Part shown: positions 24,857-34,481 of the stretch, piece by piece
How the letters are laid out: every line of letters begins with the position of its first letter
Position numbering within the stretch: the first letter of the stretch is position 1
DNA from: Azospirillum humicireducens
GTDB taxonomy: Bacteria > Pseudomonadota > Alphaproteobacteria > Azospirillales > Azospirillaceae
DNA length: 64,000 nucleotides
Direction: 5' to 3'
NCBI RefSeq assembly: GCF_001639105.2
Contig: NZ_CP015285.1
Coordinates: forward strand, 1,046,501-1,110,500
Translations under genes and position numbers: made by a program
The notes under the pieces: model-generated
What the model saw: the letters and a program-made list of their open reading frames with translations, nothing else
Database searches by the model: none
What the model was told of the DNA's origin: nothing

Positions 24857-27466
24857 TCAGGCCGATCGTGCGAAGGCATGGCTGAAATAGGCGTGCGCCA
24901 GGAAATTCGACACGTCCGGCAGCGACATCGCCAGCGTGTCCAGCAGCGCCCGCAGCGCATCGCCGGAGGCCAGAGCGTCGGTCCGCTCCAGCCCGTTGCG
25001 GGCGGCGGCGACGATGGCCAGCGCCCCGCCGGTGGGATCGGTGCCTGTGCCGACGCCTTGGTTGGGCAGTGCCCGCAGATGCCGGTCCAGCGCGGCCAAT
25101 TGGAAGGCAAGCGCGCGGGGGTTCGCCTCCTCTCCCAGCAGCAGGTCGAGCACGGAGCTGCGCTGGACGCTGGTCAGATGGCGGGCGCGGTAGGTCATGA
25201 CGCTTTCGCCCAGCTCCAGCAGGACGGCCAGGGTGGCTGCCTGCATCGGTTCGTCCAGGCGGTCGAGGTCGGCGACATGGACGCCGCGCATCAGCGCGAT
25301 CATGTGGAGGGAGCGTTCGATGCGCCGTCCGATGTCGAGGAAGCGCCAGCCGGCGCCCCTGGTCATGCTTTCCTGCTCCAATCCGGAGAAGGCGGCCAGC
25401 GTGATCATCACGTCGTCCAGCCGCAGCAGGAGCGACGCCGGGTCCATCCGTCCCTTCGGCGGCTGGGTCTGGCGGTCGATGGCCGACACCACCCGCCACA
25501 TGTCCATCGACAGGCGGTCGCGTACCGAATAGGCGGTGCGGTGAAGGCGCAGAACCTGGGCGCGCAGGCTGTTGGGGTGGTCCGGGTCGTTCACCGCCGC
25601 GTGCAGCGCCTCGCGCAGGCCTCGGTTGGCGCCACTTTCCGTCACATGCGCCATATCGGCCGGGATCATTCCCAGGGAGCTGAGGAGATCGAGCAGCGGG
25701 CGGACCTGCAGGGTGGCGCCGGGCATGTTGCTGTCGATCAGCCGGCTCTGCGTCGCACGCAGCAGGCGCAGCGCCCCCTCCGCCCGTTCCGCATAGCGGC
25801 CGAGCCAATAGAGGCCGTCGGCGACGCGGCTGGGCAGATCGTTGGCGGACGGACGGGCGCCGCTGGCCGTCGGTTCCGTCGCCAAGGCCGGCCGCGGCTG
25901 GGTGGAGGAGACGTCGGCGCGCCGCGGCGCCAGGATCCAGGTGTCCTTGCTGCCGCCGCCGCTCTGCATCGACACCACCAGCCGGCCGGATTCGCTGGAC
26001 ACGCGGGTCAGCCCGCCGGGCATGACGGCATAGCCGCCGCTGGGGGTGGCGCAGAGGAAGACGCGCAGCACCAGCGGGCGCGGCTGCAACCGGCCATCCT
26101 GCCAGACCGGGGCAGTGGACAGCGCCATCTGTTCCTGCGCCACGAAATACCAGGGACGGCGCTTGATCCGCTCGATCAGGGCCGACCGCTCGCCGGCCGA
26201 CAGCTGGGCGCCGAAGATCGGTTCGAAGGACAGGGACGGGAAGGCCGGCTTGACGACCAGACCGTCGAGATGGTCGATGACGTAGGCGCGCTCCGCATCG
26301 TTGCCGCACCACCAGCTGGCGACGCCGGGCAGGCGCAGCTCCTCCCCCAGCAGATGGCGGCAGAGCGTCGGCAGCGACGACTTCATCGCCATCGATTCCA
26401 TCAGGCCGGAGCCCAGCGCGTTCGCCATCACCACAGTGCCGGCGCGCACTGCCTCGATCAGCCCGGCCACGCCCAGCGAACTGTCGGCGCGCAGTTCCAG
26501 CGGATCGGCGAAGTCGGCGTCGAGCCGGCGCAGGATCACGTCCACCTGCTCCAGACCCGACAGGGTCTTCAGGAACACCGTCCGGTCGCGCACCGTCAGG
26601 TCGGCCCCCTCCACCAGAGTCAGGCCGAGGTAGCGGGCGAGATAGACATGTTCGAAATAGGTCTCGTTGTAGGGGCCGGGGGTCAGAAGGACCACGCGGG
26701 GCAGGCCGCCCGTACCGTTGCCCCTTGGGGCGAGGGACAGCAGCGTCTCCTTGAAGGTGTCGAAGAAGCCGGTCAGCCGCTCCACCTGGCAATGGCGGAA
26801 GCTGTCGGGCAGCACCTTGGCGATGACCGCGCGGTTTTCCAGCGCATAGCCGCTGCCGCTCGGGGCCTGGGTGCGGTCGGACAGCACCCACCAACGACCG
26901 TCCGGCGCGCGGGCGAGGTCGGCCGCGTAGAAATGCAGGTGGACGTCGTTGGGAACGCGGATGCCATGGACGGCCCGGCGGAAGCCAGGGTCGGCATGGA
27001 TCACCGAGGGCGGCAGCCTGCCGTAGCGCGTCAGCGTCTGTGGCCCGTAGAGATCGGTCAGGATGGCGTTCAGCAGCGAGGCGCGCTGGATCAGCCCCGA
27101 CTCGATGGCCTTCCATTCATGAGCCGGCAGCAGCAGCGGCATCATGTCGAGCGGCCATGGCCGCTCCATCCCGTTGGGATCGCCGTAGATGTTGTAGGTG
27201 ACGCCGTTCTGGTGCAGCAGCCGCCGCGCCTCCTCCCACCGTTCGGCCATCTGTTCGGCGTCGAGCGGGCCCAGCGTGCTCATGAAGGTCTGCCAGTGCG
27301 GCCGCAGCCGACCCTGGCCGGTCACCATCTCGTCATAGACATGGCCGGAGCCATAGCCGATGGCATCGGCCTCGCCGAACAGCGATCCCTGTGTGAAGGG
27401 AACCGGCGGCATCCCCGACGGGACCACGGACGTCGGTGCGCGGAAAGGCTGATCTGGCTGGGACAA
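24857..27466 (-). CDS. Circularly permuted ATP-grasp fused to alpha-E domain
   Basis: The 869-residue protein joins two domains that are often separate genes. Residues about 60-500 are a circularly permuted ATP-grasp ligase (QNGVTYNIYGDPNG, WWVLSDRTQAPSGSGYALEN, LLTPGPYNETYFEHVYLARY, LVEGADLTVRD, GLVVKPAFPSLSFEP). Residues about 550-865 are the all-helical alpha-E domain, opening SRVADGLYWLGRYAERAEGA, with MTRGAGWRFLDIGRRIERSL later. ATP-grasp enzymes activate a carboxylate as acyl phosphate and join it to an amine, so an amide or peptide ligase is expected. The transglutaminase gene follows directly; a DUF2126 transglutaminase and a di-haem lipoprotein lie upstream on the same strand. The natural product is unknown. 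Confidence 0.92.
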   Translation of the reverse strand: MSQPDQPFRAPTSVVPSGMPPVPFTQGSLFGEADAIGYGSGHVYDEMVTGQGRLRPHWQTFMSTLGPLDAEQMAERWEEARRLLHQNGVTYNIYGDPNGMERPWPLDMMPLLLPAHEWKAIESGLIQRASLLNAILTDLYGPQTLTRYGRLPPSVIHADPGFRRAVHGIRVPNDVHLHFYAADLARAPDGRWWVLSDRTQAPSGSGYALENRAVIAKVLPDSFRHCQVERLTGFFDTFKETLLSLAPRGNGTGGLPRVVLLTPGPYNETYFEHVYLARYLGLTLVEGADLTVRDRTVFLKTLSGLEQVDVILRRLDADFADPLELRADSSLGVAGLIEAVRAGTVVMANALGSGLMESMAMKSSLPTLCRHLLGEELRLPGVASWWCGNDAERAYVIDHLDGLVVKPAFPSLSFEPIFGAQLSAGERSALIERIKRRPWYFVAQEQMALSTAPVWQDGRLQPRPLVLRVFLCATPSGGYAVMPGGLTRVSSESGRLVVSMQSGGGSKDTWILAPRRADVSSTQPRPALATEPTASGARPSANDLPSRVADGLYWLGRYAERAEGALRLLRATQSRLIDSNMPGATLQVRPLLDLLSSLGMIPADMAHVTESGANRGLREALHAAVNDPDHPNSLRAQVLRLHRTAYSVRDRLSMDMWRVVSAIDRQTQPPKGRMDPASLLLRLDDVMITLAAFSGLEQESMTRGAGWRFLDIGRRIERSLHMIALMRGVHVADLDRLDEPMQAATLAVLLELGESVMTYRARHLTSVQRSSVLDLLLGEEANPRALAFQLAALDRHLRALPNQGVGTGTDPTGGALAIVAAARNGLERTDALASGDALRALLDTLAMSLPDVSNFLAHAYFSHAFARSA

Positions 27467-27624
27467 TGTCTGACTGATGCTTTTTGCCTATGAACGGAGC
27501 AACAGTCTGAACGTCCGCGTGATGCGATGCAAGGCCGGCGGCCGGCGGACCCATCCGAAAGAGGAAAGAGTTGGTGACGATCCATTCGGGCGCGGGCCGA
27601 TCGGGAGCAGGTCGCCTCCGGCAA

Positions 27625-27661
27625 GGAAAAGCCGGAGCGCCGCGTGAAGCGACGCCCCGGC
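27625..27661 (-). terminator. Terminator after the di-haem lipoprotein gene
   Basis: On the minus strand GCCGGGGCGTCGC (27661-27649) pairs with GCGGCGCTCCGGC (27643-27631), with a 5-base loop, followed by TTTTCC. It lies 30 bases past the stop at 27691 and separates that gene from the ATP-grasp operon. Confidence 0.82.
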
Positions 27662-27690
27662 TTGCCGGACTGTGCGGATGAAAGTCCCGA

Positions 27691-29724
27691 TCAGAGTGTC
27701 TTCAGATATTCCAGCAGCTGCCAGCGCTGCGCGTCGGTCAGGCCGGCGCCGAACTCGTGGCCGGTGTTGCGGTTGCCGGGCTTCGTCGTGTCATAGACGA
27801 AGCTGGCGCCCGCCGCCGAGGAATCCACCCCGACCTTGACCGGGTCGATGGAGGTGCTGCCCATGCGGAAGGCCGCCGACCGCTGCGAGGCCGGCAGCAG
27901 CATCTCATACAGGTTGGGGACCGAGCCGTTGTGCATGTAGGGCGCCGTCGCCCACACGCCGTCGAGCGGACGGGCCTTGTAGGCCAGCAGCTGCTTGATG
28001 GTCGCGGCCAGCGCCTCCACGTCGGACGTGACGGCTTTGGCGGGAGCGGCGGCCTTCGTCTGCGCCATTGCCGCGCTGCCGCCGGCCGGGACGGCGCCGA
28101 CGGTCGGCTTGGTCTGGCCGCGGCCGGTCAGGGCGGCGATCACCTTCTGGTGGTCGGCGGTCTGCTTGGCGCCGGGCTTCACGAAGGGCGTGGTGTCGAG
28201 CGTACCACCCTTGGCCTGGGACTCCGGCGACCAGCTGGCGGGGGCGCTGGCGGTCAGCCACGGCGCCGGGGCGTTGTCACCCTTCAGCAGATCGAGCAGC
28301 AGGCCCGGTTCGCGCACCAGATCGCCGAGGATGGCGCCTATCACCGCGTTGGACAGCAGGTTGGCGGCAAGGTCGGGGTTCGCCAGCGGTTTGCCGCCGA
28401 GCAGCTGAGGCGGCATGGCGACGTTGGCGATGGCGCCGGTATCGACCTTTCGGCACAGCGCATCGACCGCCATCTTCGGATCGGCGTCGTAGTTGACGGT
28501 GATCATCTTGGCGGCCACCGCGGCATCGACGCCCTTGGTGCAGATGGTGGTGAAGGCCGTGACCACGGCGACGGCATTGTCCGGCTGCGCCCAGTTGAAC
28601 AGCGGCACCATCTGGATCGGGGCCGTGGTGTAGGTTTCGCCGCGCGGCAGGATCGCGTGGCAGCTCTCGCAGTTTTCCTTGTAGATCGGCTCGCCGGCCG
28701 CGGCCTTGACGATGTCGACGTTGCCGGCGAGGCTGTCCGGCCACACCGGCGACCGCAGCTTGCGCAGCTGGTTTTCCATGTCGACCAGATTGCGGCCGCG
28801 GACCGTGGATTTGTAATAGTAGTGCGCGGCGTCGGCCGGCGGCTTCAGCGTCACCTTGCCGAACACGCCCAGCACCTCGCCGGCATTGCGGCCCAGCGCG
28901 TCGAAGGCGGTGGCATTCGGCAGCAGGCCGTTCCACTGCACCCGCGGCTGGTGCGGCGCGTCCCACAGATAGGGATAGCTGACCGGCGCGTTCGGCGCGC
29001 GGTTGTTCTTCGGCAGATTCAGGTCGATCGCCGACACGCGGTTGAAGATCATGCCGAAGGCGTCGGTCCGCATCGGCCCCCAGGGCGTGTCTGGGGTGCT
29101 GGCGGCGACGAATTCGGCGAAGGAGCGGTCGAAATCCTTCAGCGCGTTGTACAGCGCCAGCTTCTGCTGGTCGGTGGCGGTGGCGCCCAGCACGCGGGTG
29201 GCGAAGGGCTGGAAGGCGGCGTCGCTGATCACGGTGGTGTGGACCGCGTTGCTCAGCCCGCTGATGAAGCCGTAGAGGTCGCCGGTGGTGACCGCGCCGT
29301 CGATGCGCATGGTCTTGCCGTTCACCGTCACGTCGCCGGTGTGGCAGGCGGCGCAGGTCATGCCGAACCATTCGGTCTTGTCGGGATCGGTGTCCTTGAC
29401 GAAGCCGACCGGCAGCAGATCGGGGTTCCAGGTGGCCGACGTGTTGGCCGGATAGCCGTAGCGGGTGATGCTCTTGACGAAGGGCTGCTTGGTCTGCGGA
29501 TCCTCCAGCGCCATGAACCAGTCATAGCGCATGATCTGCGAGCCCTGCGTGGTGGTGTAGTACCACTGGCGGGCCTCCTGCGACCAGCCCTGGTCCAGAT
29601 ACCACAGGCCGTTGACCTCGGTCGGCGGCTTGACCGGCACGGGGCGGGGCGGCTTTGGCGGTTCGGCGCAGGAGGCGAGCAGCAGCGCTGTGGCGGCCAG
29701 GGTCGCGTAAACGGGAGTCTTCAT
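27691..29724 (-). CDS. Di-haem c-type cytochrome lipoprotein, RoxA-like
   Basis: The 677-residue protein begins with a signal peptide ending LLLASCAEPP, a lipobox, so it should be anchored to a membrane facing the periplasm. Two haem c sites are present: GMTCAACHTGD (about residues 108-118) and NCESCHAILP. TAPYMHNGSVPNLYEMLLPA near the end and the overall length recall the RoxA/RoxB rubber-oxygenase branch of the MauG/cytochrome c peroxidase superfamily. PYLWDAPHQPRVQWNGLLPN is another conserved-looking block. Rubber oxygenase activity is not implied; the branch includes many proteins of unknown function. It lies between the DUF2126 gene and the ATP-grasp operon, all leftward, with its own terminator. 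Confidence 0.82.
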   Translation of the reverse strand: MKTPVYATLAATALLLASCAEPPKPPRPVPVKPPTEVNGLWYLDQGWSQEARQWYYTTTQGSQIMRYDWFMALEDPQTKQPFVKSITRYGYPANTSATWNPDLLPVGFVKDTDPDKTEWFGMTCAACHTGDVTVNGKTMRIDGAVTTGDLYGFISGLSNAVHTTVISDAAFQPFATRVLGATATDQQKLALYNALKDFDRSFAEFVAASTPDTPWGPMRTDAFGMIFNRVSAIDLNLPKNNRAPNAPVSYPYLWDAPHQPRVQWNGLLPNATAFDALGRNAGEVLGVFGKVTLKPPADAAHYYYKSTVRGRNLVDMENQLRKLRSPVWPDSLAGNVDIVKAAAGEPIYKENCESCHAILPRGETYTTAPIQMVPLFNWAQPDNAVAVVTAFTTICTKGVDAAVAAKMITVNYDADPKMAVDALCRKVDTGAIANVAMPPQLLGGKPLANPDLAANLLSNAVIGAILGDLVREPGLLLDLLKGDNAPAPWLTASAPASWSPESQAKGGTLDTTPFVKPGAKQTADHQKVIAALTGRGQTKPTVGAVPAGGSAAMAQTKAAAPAKAVTSDVEALAATIKQLLAYKARPLDGVWATAPYMHNGSVPNLYEMLLPASQRSAAFRMGSTSIDPVKVGVDSSAAGASFVYDTTKPGNRNTGHEFGAGLTDAQRWQLLEYLKTL

Positions 29725-29855
29725 CCCTGTTGTTCCCTTTTTCGGTGGCGTGGCGCATAGCCTTTCGACCGATAAGGGTAATTCCGATAATCTCATTGCG
29801 AGAAATAATATCGGGTTATTGTGCTGAAAAGTTGGTGTCACGCTGCTCATGCAGG

Positions 29856-29883
29856 CATCCCCTCTCCGATGGGAGAGGGGATG
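29856..29883. repeat. 12-bp perfect palindrome, dispersed-repeat type
   Basis: CATCCCCTCTCC (29856-29867) and GGAGAGGGGATG (29872-29883) form an exact stem with a 4-base loop, 30 bases downstream of the DUF2126 gene. The CCCCTCTCC/GGAGAGGGG sequence is of a kind often scattered between genes in GC-rich genomes and may also serve as a terminator. Confidence 0.6.
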
Positions 29884-29912
29884 GGGTTTCAGGCGGGAGC
29901 GAGGCGGGCGCC

Positions 29913-32900
29913 CTATCCCCGCCGCAGGTCCAGAGTCATCGGGAATTGCGGGTTGCGTTCCTCCGCCGGGATGTCCATCGGGCCGGGAGTGTGGCCGAAG
30001 GGGAAGAAACGGGCCAGACGGCGCCCTTCCGCCTCGTTGGCGTTGACCGGGAAGGTCTCGTAGTTGCGGCCGCCCGGATGCATGACGTGATAGGTGCAGC
30101 CGCCGATCGACCGGCCGGCCCAGCTGTCGAGGATATCGAAGATCAGCGGGGTGTGGACGGGGATCGTCGGGTGCAGGCAGGAGGGCGGCTGCCACGCGCG
30201 GTACCGCACGCCGCCGACGAACTCGCCCTCCACCCCGGTCGGGATCAGCGGAACGCGCCGGCCGTTGCAGGTGATGACGTGGCGGGCGTCGATCAGGCCG
30301 GTGACGCGGACCTGCACCCGCTCGACCGAGCTGTCGACATAGCGCACCGTGCCGCCGCCTCCCGGCTCCTCGCCCAGGACATGCCAGGGCTCCAGCGCCA
30401 TGCGCAGTTCCATGGTGATGCCGCGCTGGCTGACATGGCCGTAGACCGGGAAGCGGAAGTTGAAATGCGGCGCGAACCAGCTGTCCTCCAGCGGATAACC
30501 GTGGTCCCGCAGGTCCTGCAGCACGTCGGCCATGTCCTGCTGGACGAAATGCGGCAGCATGAAGCGGTCATGCAGGTCGGTGCCCCAGCGCACCAGCTTG
30601 CCCTTGTAAGGGTGCTTCCAGAAGCGCGCGACCAGCGCCCGCATCAGAAGCTGCTGGGTCAGGCTCATCTCCGCATGCGGCGGCATCTCGAAGGCGCGGA
30701 ACTCGACAAGGCCGAGGCGGCCGGTGGAGCTGTCGGGCGAATAGAGCTTGTCGATGCAGAACTCCGCCCGGTGGGTGTTGCCCTGCACGTCGACCAGCAG
30801 GTTGCGCAGCACCCGGTCCACCAGCCAGGGCGGGCAATTGCCGCCGGCCGCCGCCTGGTCGATCTGGTTGAAGGCGATCTCCAGCTCATAGAGCTGGTCG
30901 TCGCGGGCCTCGTCCACACGCGGGGCCTGGCTGGTCGGGCCGATGAACAGGCCGGAGAAGACGTAGGACAGGGCAGGGTGGTTCTGCCAGTAGGTGATCA
31001 GGCTGCGCAGCAGGTCGGGCCGGCGCAGGAAGGGGCTGTCGGCAGCGGTGGCGCCGCCCATCACCACATGGTTGCCGCCGCCGGTGCCGCAATGGCGCCC
31101 GTCGATCATGAACTTCTCCGCCCCCAGGCGGGACTGGCGCGCATCCTCGTAGAGCGCGATGGTGTTGCGGACCAGATCGTCCCAGCTGTGGGCGGGGTGG
31201 ATGTTCACCTCGATCACGCCGGGGTCGGGAGTGACGGCCATCGAGTTCAGGCGCGGGTCCTTCGGCGGCTGGTAGCCTTCGATGACCACCGGCATCTCAA
31301 GCTCGACCGCGGTCGCCTCGATCTCCGCCAGCATCGCCAGATAATCCTCCAGCGTGCTCATCGGCGGCATGAACAAATGCAGGCGGCCGTTGCGCGCCTC
31401 GCAGCTCAGGGCGGTGCGCACCACCCACCAGGCCGACTTGCCTTCTTCCGGCAGTTCGTCGCGGATTTCCGCCATGATGCGCTGGCGCTGGGCGATCCGC
31501 TTGTCGGTGTGGACGCCGCGGTCGGCGTCCTGGACGGCACCGCGGATCTCCTGCCGGCGCTGAACCGGATGCGGGGGCAGAGGGCCGCGATTCTCGAACG
31601 GATCGGTCTCCCAGCCATAGGGATAGTCGGACTTGGATACCCAGGGCAGCGAGCCCAGCGGCAGCCGGTAGCCGACCGGACTGTCGCCGGGGATCAGCAG
31701 CAGCTTTTCCTGGCGCAGCGGCCATGTGCTGGACAGCCAGACCGGCCCCTGCTGGGTCATGCGGCGGTTGATCGGCAGGACGAATCCCACCGGTTCCGCC
31801 AGTCCGCGGGTGAAGACGCGGGTCAGCCGCTCGCGCTCCTCCTTGTCGTCCAGCCTGCTGTTCAGCGGATCGACGTTGATGGGAAGCTGCGATTCCTTGC
31901 GCAGGTAGTGCCAGGGGTCCTCATAGGCGCCCAGCACAAGATTGGGGTCGAGGCCCAGCCGTTTCGCCAGCGCCATCAGGAAGACGCCGGCATCCTGGGC
32001 GGTGTGGCCGTAATCGGTGTCCTCGCGCGCCAAAAGGTCGCTGTTGGCCCACAGCGCCTCGCCGTCGCGGCGCCAATAGAGGGTCATCGCCCAGCGCGGC
32101 AGCGATTCGCCTGGATACCATTTGCCCTGGCCGAAATGCAGCAGGCCGCCGGGGGCGAAGCGGGCCATCAGCCGGTGGATCAGGTCGGCGGCCATCTTGC
32201 GCTTCTGCGGACCCAGCGCCGTCGTGTTCCACTCGGCCCCGTCCATGTCGTCGATGGAGACGAAGGTCGGCTCGCCGCCCATGGTCAGGCGGACGTCCTC
32301 CACCTTCAGATCCTCGTCCACCCGGTGGCCGAGCGCCTCGATGGCCGCCCATTGCTCGGGCGTATAGGGCTTGGTGACGCGCGGCGCCTCGTAGATGCGG
32401 GTGACCGACATCTCATGGCCGAACTCGACCTCCGCCTCGTCGACGAGGCCCGAGATCGGGGCTGCGGAGGAGGCGTCGGGCGTGCAGGCCAGCGGGATGT
32501 GACCCTCGCCCGCCAGCAGGCCGGAGGTGGGGTCGAGCCCGACCCAGCCGGCGCCGGGCAGGAACACCTCGGTCCAGGCATGGAGGTCGGTGAAGTCGCT
32601 TTCCGGGCCGGACGGGCCGTCCAGCGCCTTCTGGTCGGCGGTCAGCTGGATCAGGTAGCCGGAGACGAAGCGGGCGGCGAGCCCGAGGTTGCGCAGGATC
32701 TGCACCAGCAGCCAGGCCGAATCGCGGCAGGACCCGGTGCGCTTGGTCAGCGTCTCCGCGCAGCTCTGGATGCCGGGCTCCATCCGGATGACATAGCCGA
32801 TGTCCTGCTGGAGCCGCTGGTTCACCGCGACCAGGAAATCGATGGTCGGCGTCTTCCCGCGCGGAATGTCCTTCAGATAGGCGGCCAGCTCCGGCCCCGG

Positions 32901-33266
32901 CTCCTCCGTCTCCAGATAGGGGCGCAACTCGCGCTGCAGCCAGTCTTCATAGGCGAAGGGGATATGGCTCGCCTTCTCTTCCAGGAAGAAGTCGAAGGGG
33001 TTGATCGCGGCGATTTCGGCGACCAGATCGACCTCGACGATGAACTCGCGCGTCTTTTCCGGGAAGACGAAGCGGGCCTGGAAGTTGGATTGCGGGTCCT
33101 GCTGCCAGTTCAGGAAATGCTGCTTCGGCGTGACCTTCAGCGAATAGCTGAGGATCGGCGTCCGGCAATGGGGCGCCGGGCGCAGGCGGATGATCTGCGG
33201 GCCGAGGGACACCGGCCGGTCGTAGCGATAGATCGTCTTATGGTTCAGCGCGACGTGGATCGCCAT
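29913..33266 (-). CDS. DUF2126-family transglutaminase with amidoligase-like domain
   Basis: The 1117-residue protein has a transglutaminase-like N-terminal third and a long DUF2126 remainder. The transglutaminase triad is Cys in KRTGSCRDSAWLLVQIL (about residue 179), His in FTDLHAWTEVFLPG and Asp in GLDPTSGLLAGEGH. The DUF2126 part includes VRLTMGGEPTFVSIDDMDGA, LHFGQGKWYPGESLPRW, VIEVNIHPAHSWDDLV, HCGTGGGNHVVMGG and LGLVEFRAFEMPPHAEMSL; it has been proposed to be a glutamine-synthetase-like COOH-NH2 ligase. Together with the ATP-grasp/alpha-E and small transglutaminase genes it forms the set predicted to make and cleave a peptide modification. It is normally adjacent to them; here a cytochrome gene intervenes. 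Confidence 0.93.
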   Translation of the reverse strand: MAIHVALNHKTIYRYDRPVSLGPQIIRLRPAPHCRTPILSYSLKVTPKQHFLNWQQDPQSNFQARFVFPEKTREFIVEVDLVAEIAAINPFDFFLEEKASHIPFAYEDWLQRELRPYLETEEPGPELAAYLKDIPRGKTPTIDFLVAVNQRLQQDIGYVIRMEPGIQSCAETLTKRTGSCRDSAWLLVQILRNLGLAARFVSGYLIQLTADQKALDGPSGPESDFTDLHAWTEVFLPGAGWVGLDPTSGLLAGEGHIPLACTPDASSAAPISGLVDEAEVEFGHEMSVTRIYEAPRVTKPYTPEQWAAIEALGHRVDEDLKVEDVRLTMGGEPTFVSIDDMDGAEWNTTALGPQKRKMAADLIHRLMARFAPGGLLHFGQGKWYPGESLPRWAMTLYWRRDGEALWANSDLLAREDTDYGHTAQDAGVFLMALAKRLGLDPNLVLGAYEDPWHYLRKESQLPINVDPLNSRLDDKEERERLTRVFTRGLAEPVGFVLPINRRMTQQGPVWLSSTWPLRQEKLLLIPGDSPVGYRLPLGSLPWVSKSDYPYGWETDPFENRGPLPPHPVQRRQEIRGAVQDADRGVHTDKRIAQRQRIMAEIRDELPEEGKSAWWVVRTALSCEARNGRLHLFMPPMSTLEDYLAMLAEIEATAVELEMPVVIEGYQPPKDPRLNSMAVTPDPGVIEVNIHPAHSWDDLVRNTIALYEDARQSRLGAEKFMIDGRHCGTGGGNHVVMGGATAADSPFLRRPDLLRSLITYWQNHPALSYVFSGLFIGPTSQAPRVDEARDDQLYELEIAFNQIDQAAAGGNCPPWLVDRVLRNLLVDVQGNTHRAEFCIDKLYSPDSSTGRLGLVEFRAFEMPPHAEMSLTQQLLMRALVARFWKHPYKGKLVRWGTDLHDRFMLPHFVQQDMADVLQDLRDHGYPLEDSWFAPHFNFRFPVYGHVSQRGITMELRMALEPWHVLGEEPGGGGTVRYVDSSVERVQVRVTGLIDARHVITCNGRRVPLIPTGVEGEFVGGVRYRAWQPPSCLHPTIPVHTPLIFDILDSWAGRSIGGCTYHVMHPGGRNYETFPVNANEAEGRRLARFFPFGHTPGPMDIPAEERNPQFPMTLDLRRG

Positions 33267-33505
33267 GGAAAACCCCGCCTCATGCCTGTTCGATGATGGT
33301 CGCGCCCTGGTTTGCTCCAGGGTCGCCAGCGCAACGGTAACACCGATAAATCGGCCCCGACAGGGCGGTCCCGATCCGATCCTACCGCAGTTGCGAAAAA
33401 GTCACGAAGTTGCCGATGACGCGCGCTGCGGCTTTCTTCCGTTCGCGTTACCCCTTATATCCTAAGCGGATGAGGTATTAGGCGTCGGCGGGGTTTCGCG
33501 TTTGG

Positions 33506-34447
33506 ATGGTGTCGGTGGCGGCTTCTTCGATTTTCAGCGGCAACCGTGGGGCGGGTGGAATGGGCGACGCGGGCAATGGCGGCGCCGGACGGGGCGTCGT
33601 TACCGGGAAGTACTTCAATTTCAAGCCGCTGCCGCCGCCGGCGGACATACTGGGCAACCCGCTGGTCGTCCCCAACCTGCCGACGCACAAGCTTCCGAAG
33701 GAGACGTTCGGCAGCCGGGTGAAGCGTTTTTTTGCCCGGATGAACCTTGGCAGCCAATCGGCGGAAACCCGGTTGCGCTGGAAGCTGTACGACACGATCC
33801 AGGCGACCATGGCGTCGCTTTCTCCATCCGTGACGCTGGTGGCTGAAAAGCGGGTGCCGGTGAAGCAGAAGAAGCTGTCGGTTCCGGTGGTCGTCGTCCG
33901 TCATCCCTATCACCTGCGTCATGTGTTCGAGATGCTGCCCAACATCCCCGATGGGCTGGCGGCGGAACGACGGTTCATCGAATTGCTGATAACCCGCGCG
34001 CTGAAACGCTATGGGGAGCAGATGTCCCTTATAAAGGGCAGCCCCTTTTCCTTCGAACATGAGGCGCGGGAGTATTTTTTCGCAGGATTCCGGCTGGAAA
34101 AGCAGATCAAGAAGGTCAATAGCCCGGACGAACGCTTCGCAGCGCTCCAGGCTATCCACACAAACTATTTCCACGGTCGTAATTATTATTATTTTGCTCT
34201 ACTGAGACGGGAGAAGCTGGCGCCTGACAACAAGCTGTTCATGCTGTTCGCCCGCGCTGTCTATTTCATGGCGCGGATCGATTGGAACGGCGAGCTGTTG
34301 GAGAAGCCGAACCCGCGCGCCCTGCCAAGCCGAGACGACATGTTGTTTTTCGTCGAGCGTGACAAGTCGGTCGTGACGCGCTATCGCACCGACCAGGATT
34401 TCCAGCGTCAGGTCAAGGCCGTGCTGGAAGCCTTTCCTGCCTCGTGA
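33506..34447 (+). CDS. Protein of unknown function (313 aa)
   Basis: I do not recognise this protein. It opens with a Gly/Ala-rich stretch and a proline-rich segment (FKPLPPPADILGNPLVVPNL), then a mixed alpha/beta region with VVVVRHPYHLRHVFEMLPNI, RRFIELLITRALKRYGEQMS and NYFHGRNYYYFALLRREKLA. No signal peptide or membrane helix is evident. The start is uncertain: ATG 33506 or 33560, neither with a clear ribosome site. Codon use around 34170-34210 (AAT TAT TAT TAT TTT, then CTA, AGA) is unlike the strongly GC-ending neighbours and hints at transfer or weak expression. The LprI-like gene follows 34 bases later in the same direction, perhaps in the same transcript. Confidence 0.6.
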   Translation: MVSVAASSIFSGNRGAGGMGDAGNGGAGRGVVTGKYFNFKPLPPPADILGNPLVVPNLPTHKLPKETFGSRVKRFFARMNLGSQSAETRLRWKLYDTIQATMASLSPSVTLVAEKRVPVKQKKLSVPVVVVRHPYHLRHVFEMLPNIPDGLAAERRFIELLITRALKRYGEQMSLIKGSPFSFEHEAREYFFAGFRLEKQIKKVNSPDERFAALQAIHTNYFHGRNYYYFALLRREKLAPDNKLFMLFARAVYFMARIDWNGELLEKPNPRALPSRDDMLFFVERDKSVVTRYRTDQDFQRQVKAVLEAFPAS

Positions 34448-34481
34448 CGTTCTGCTTCACCATTTCCCAAGGTTTCCTGCC

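Noticed and set aside
24809..27493. 894-residue frame on the plus strand opposite the ATP-grasp/alpha-E gene
   Set aside because: Antisense shadow; the minus-strand product has clear domains, while this one has only Gly/Gln/Arg/His-rich sequence.
27691..30195. Longer start of the di-haem protein reaching into the DUF2126 gene
   Set aside because: The ATG at 29724 gives a textbook lipoprotein signal peptide; the upstream residues are an out-of-frame reading of the neighbouring gene.
29655..33296. 1213-residue plus-strand frame opposite the DUF2126 gene
   Set aside because: Antisense shadow with biased composition; the DUF2126 protein on the minus strand is unambiguous.
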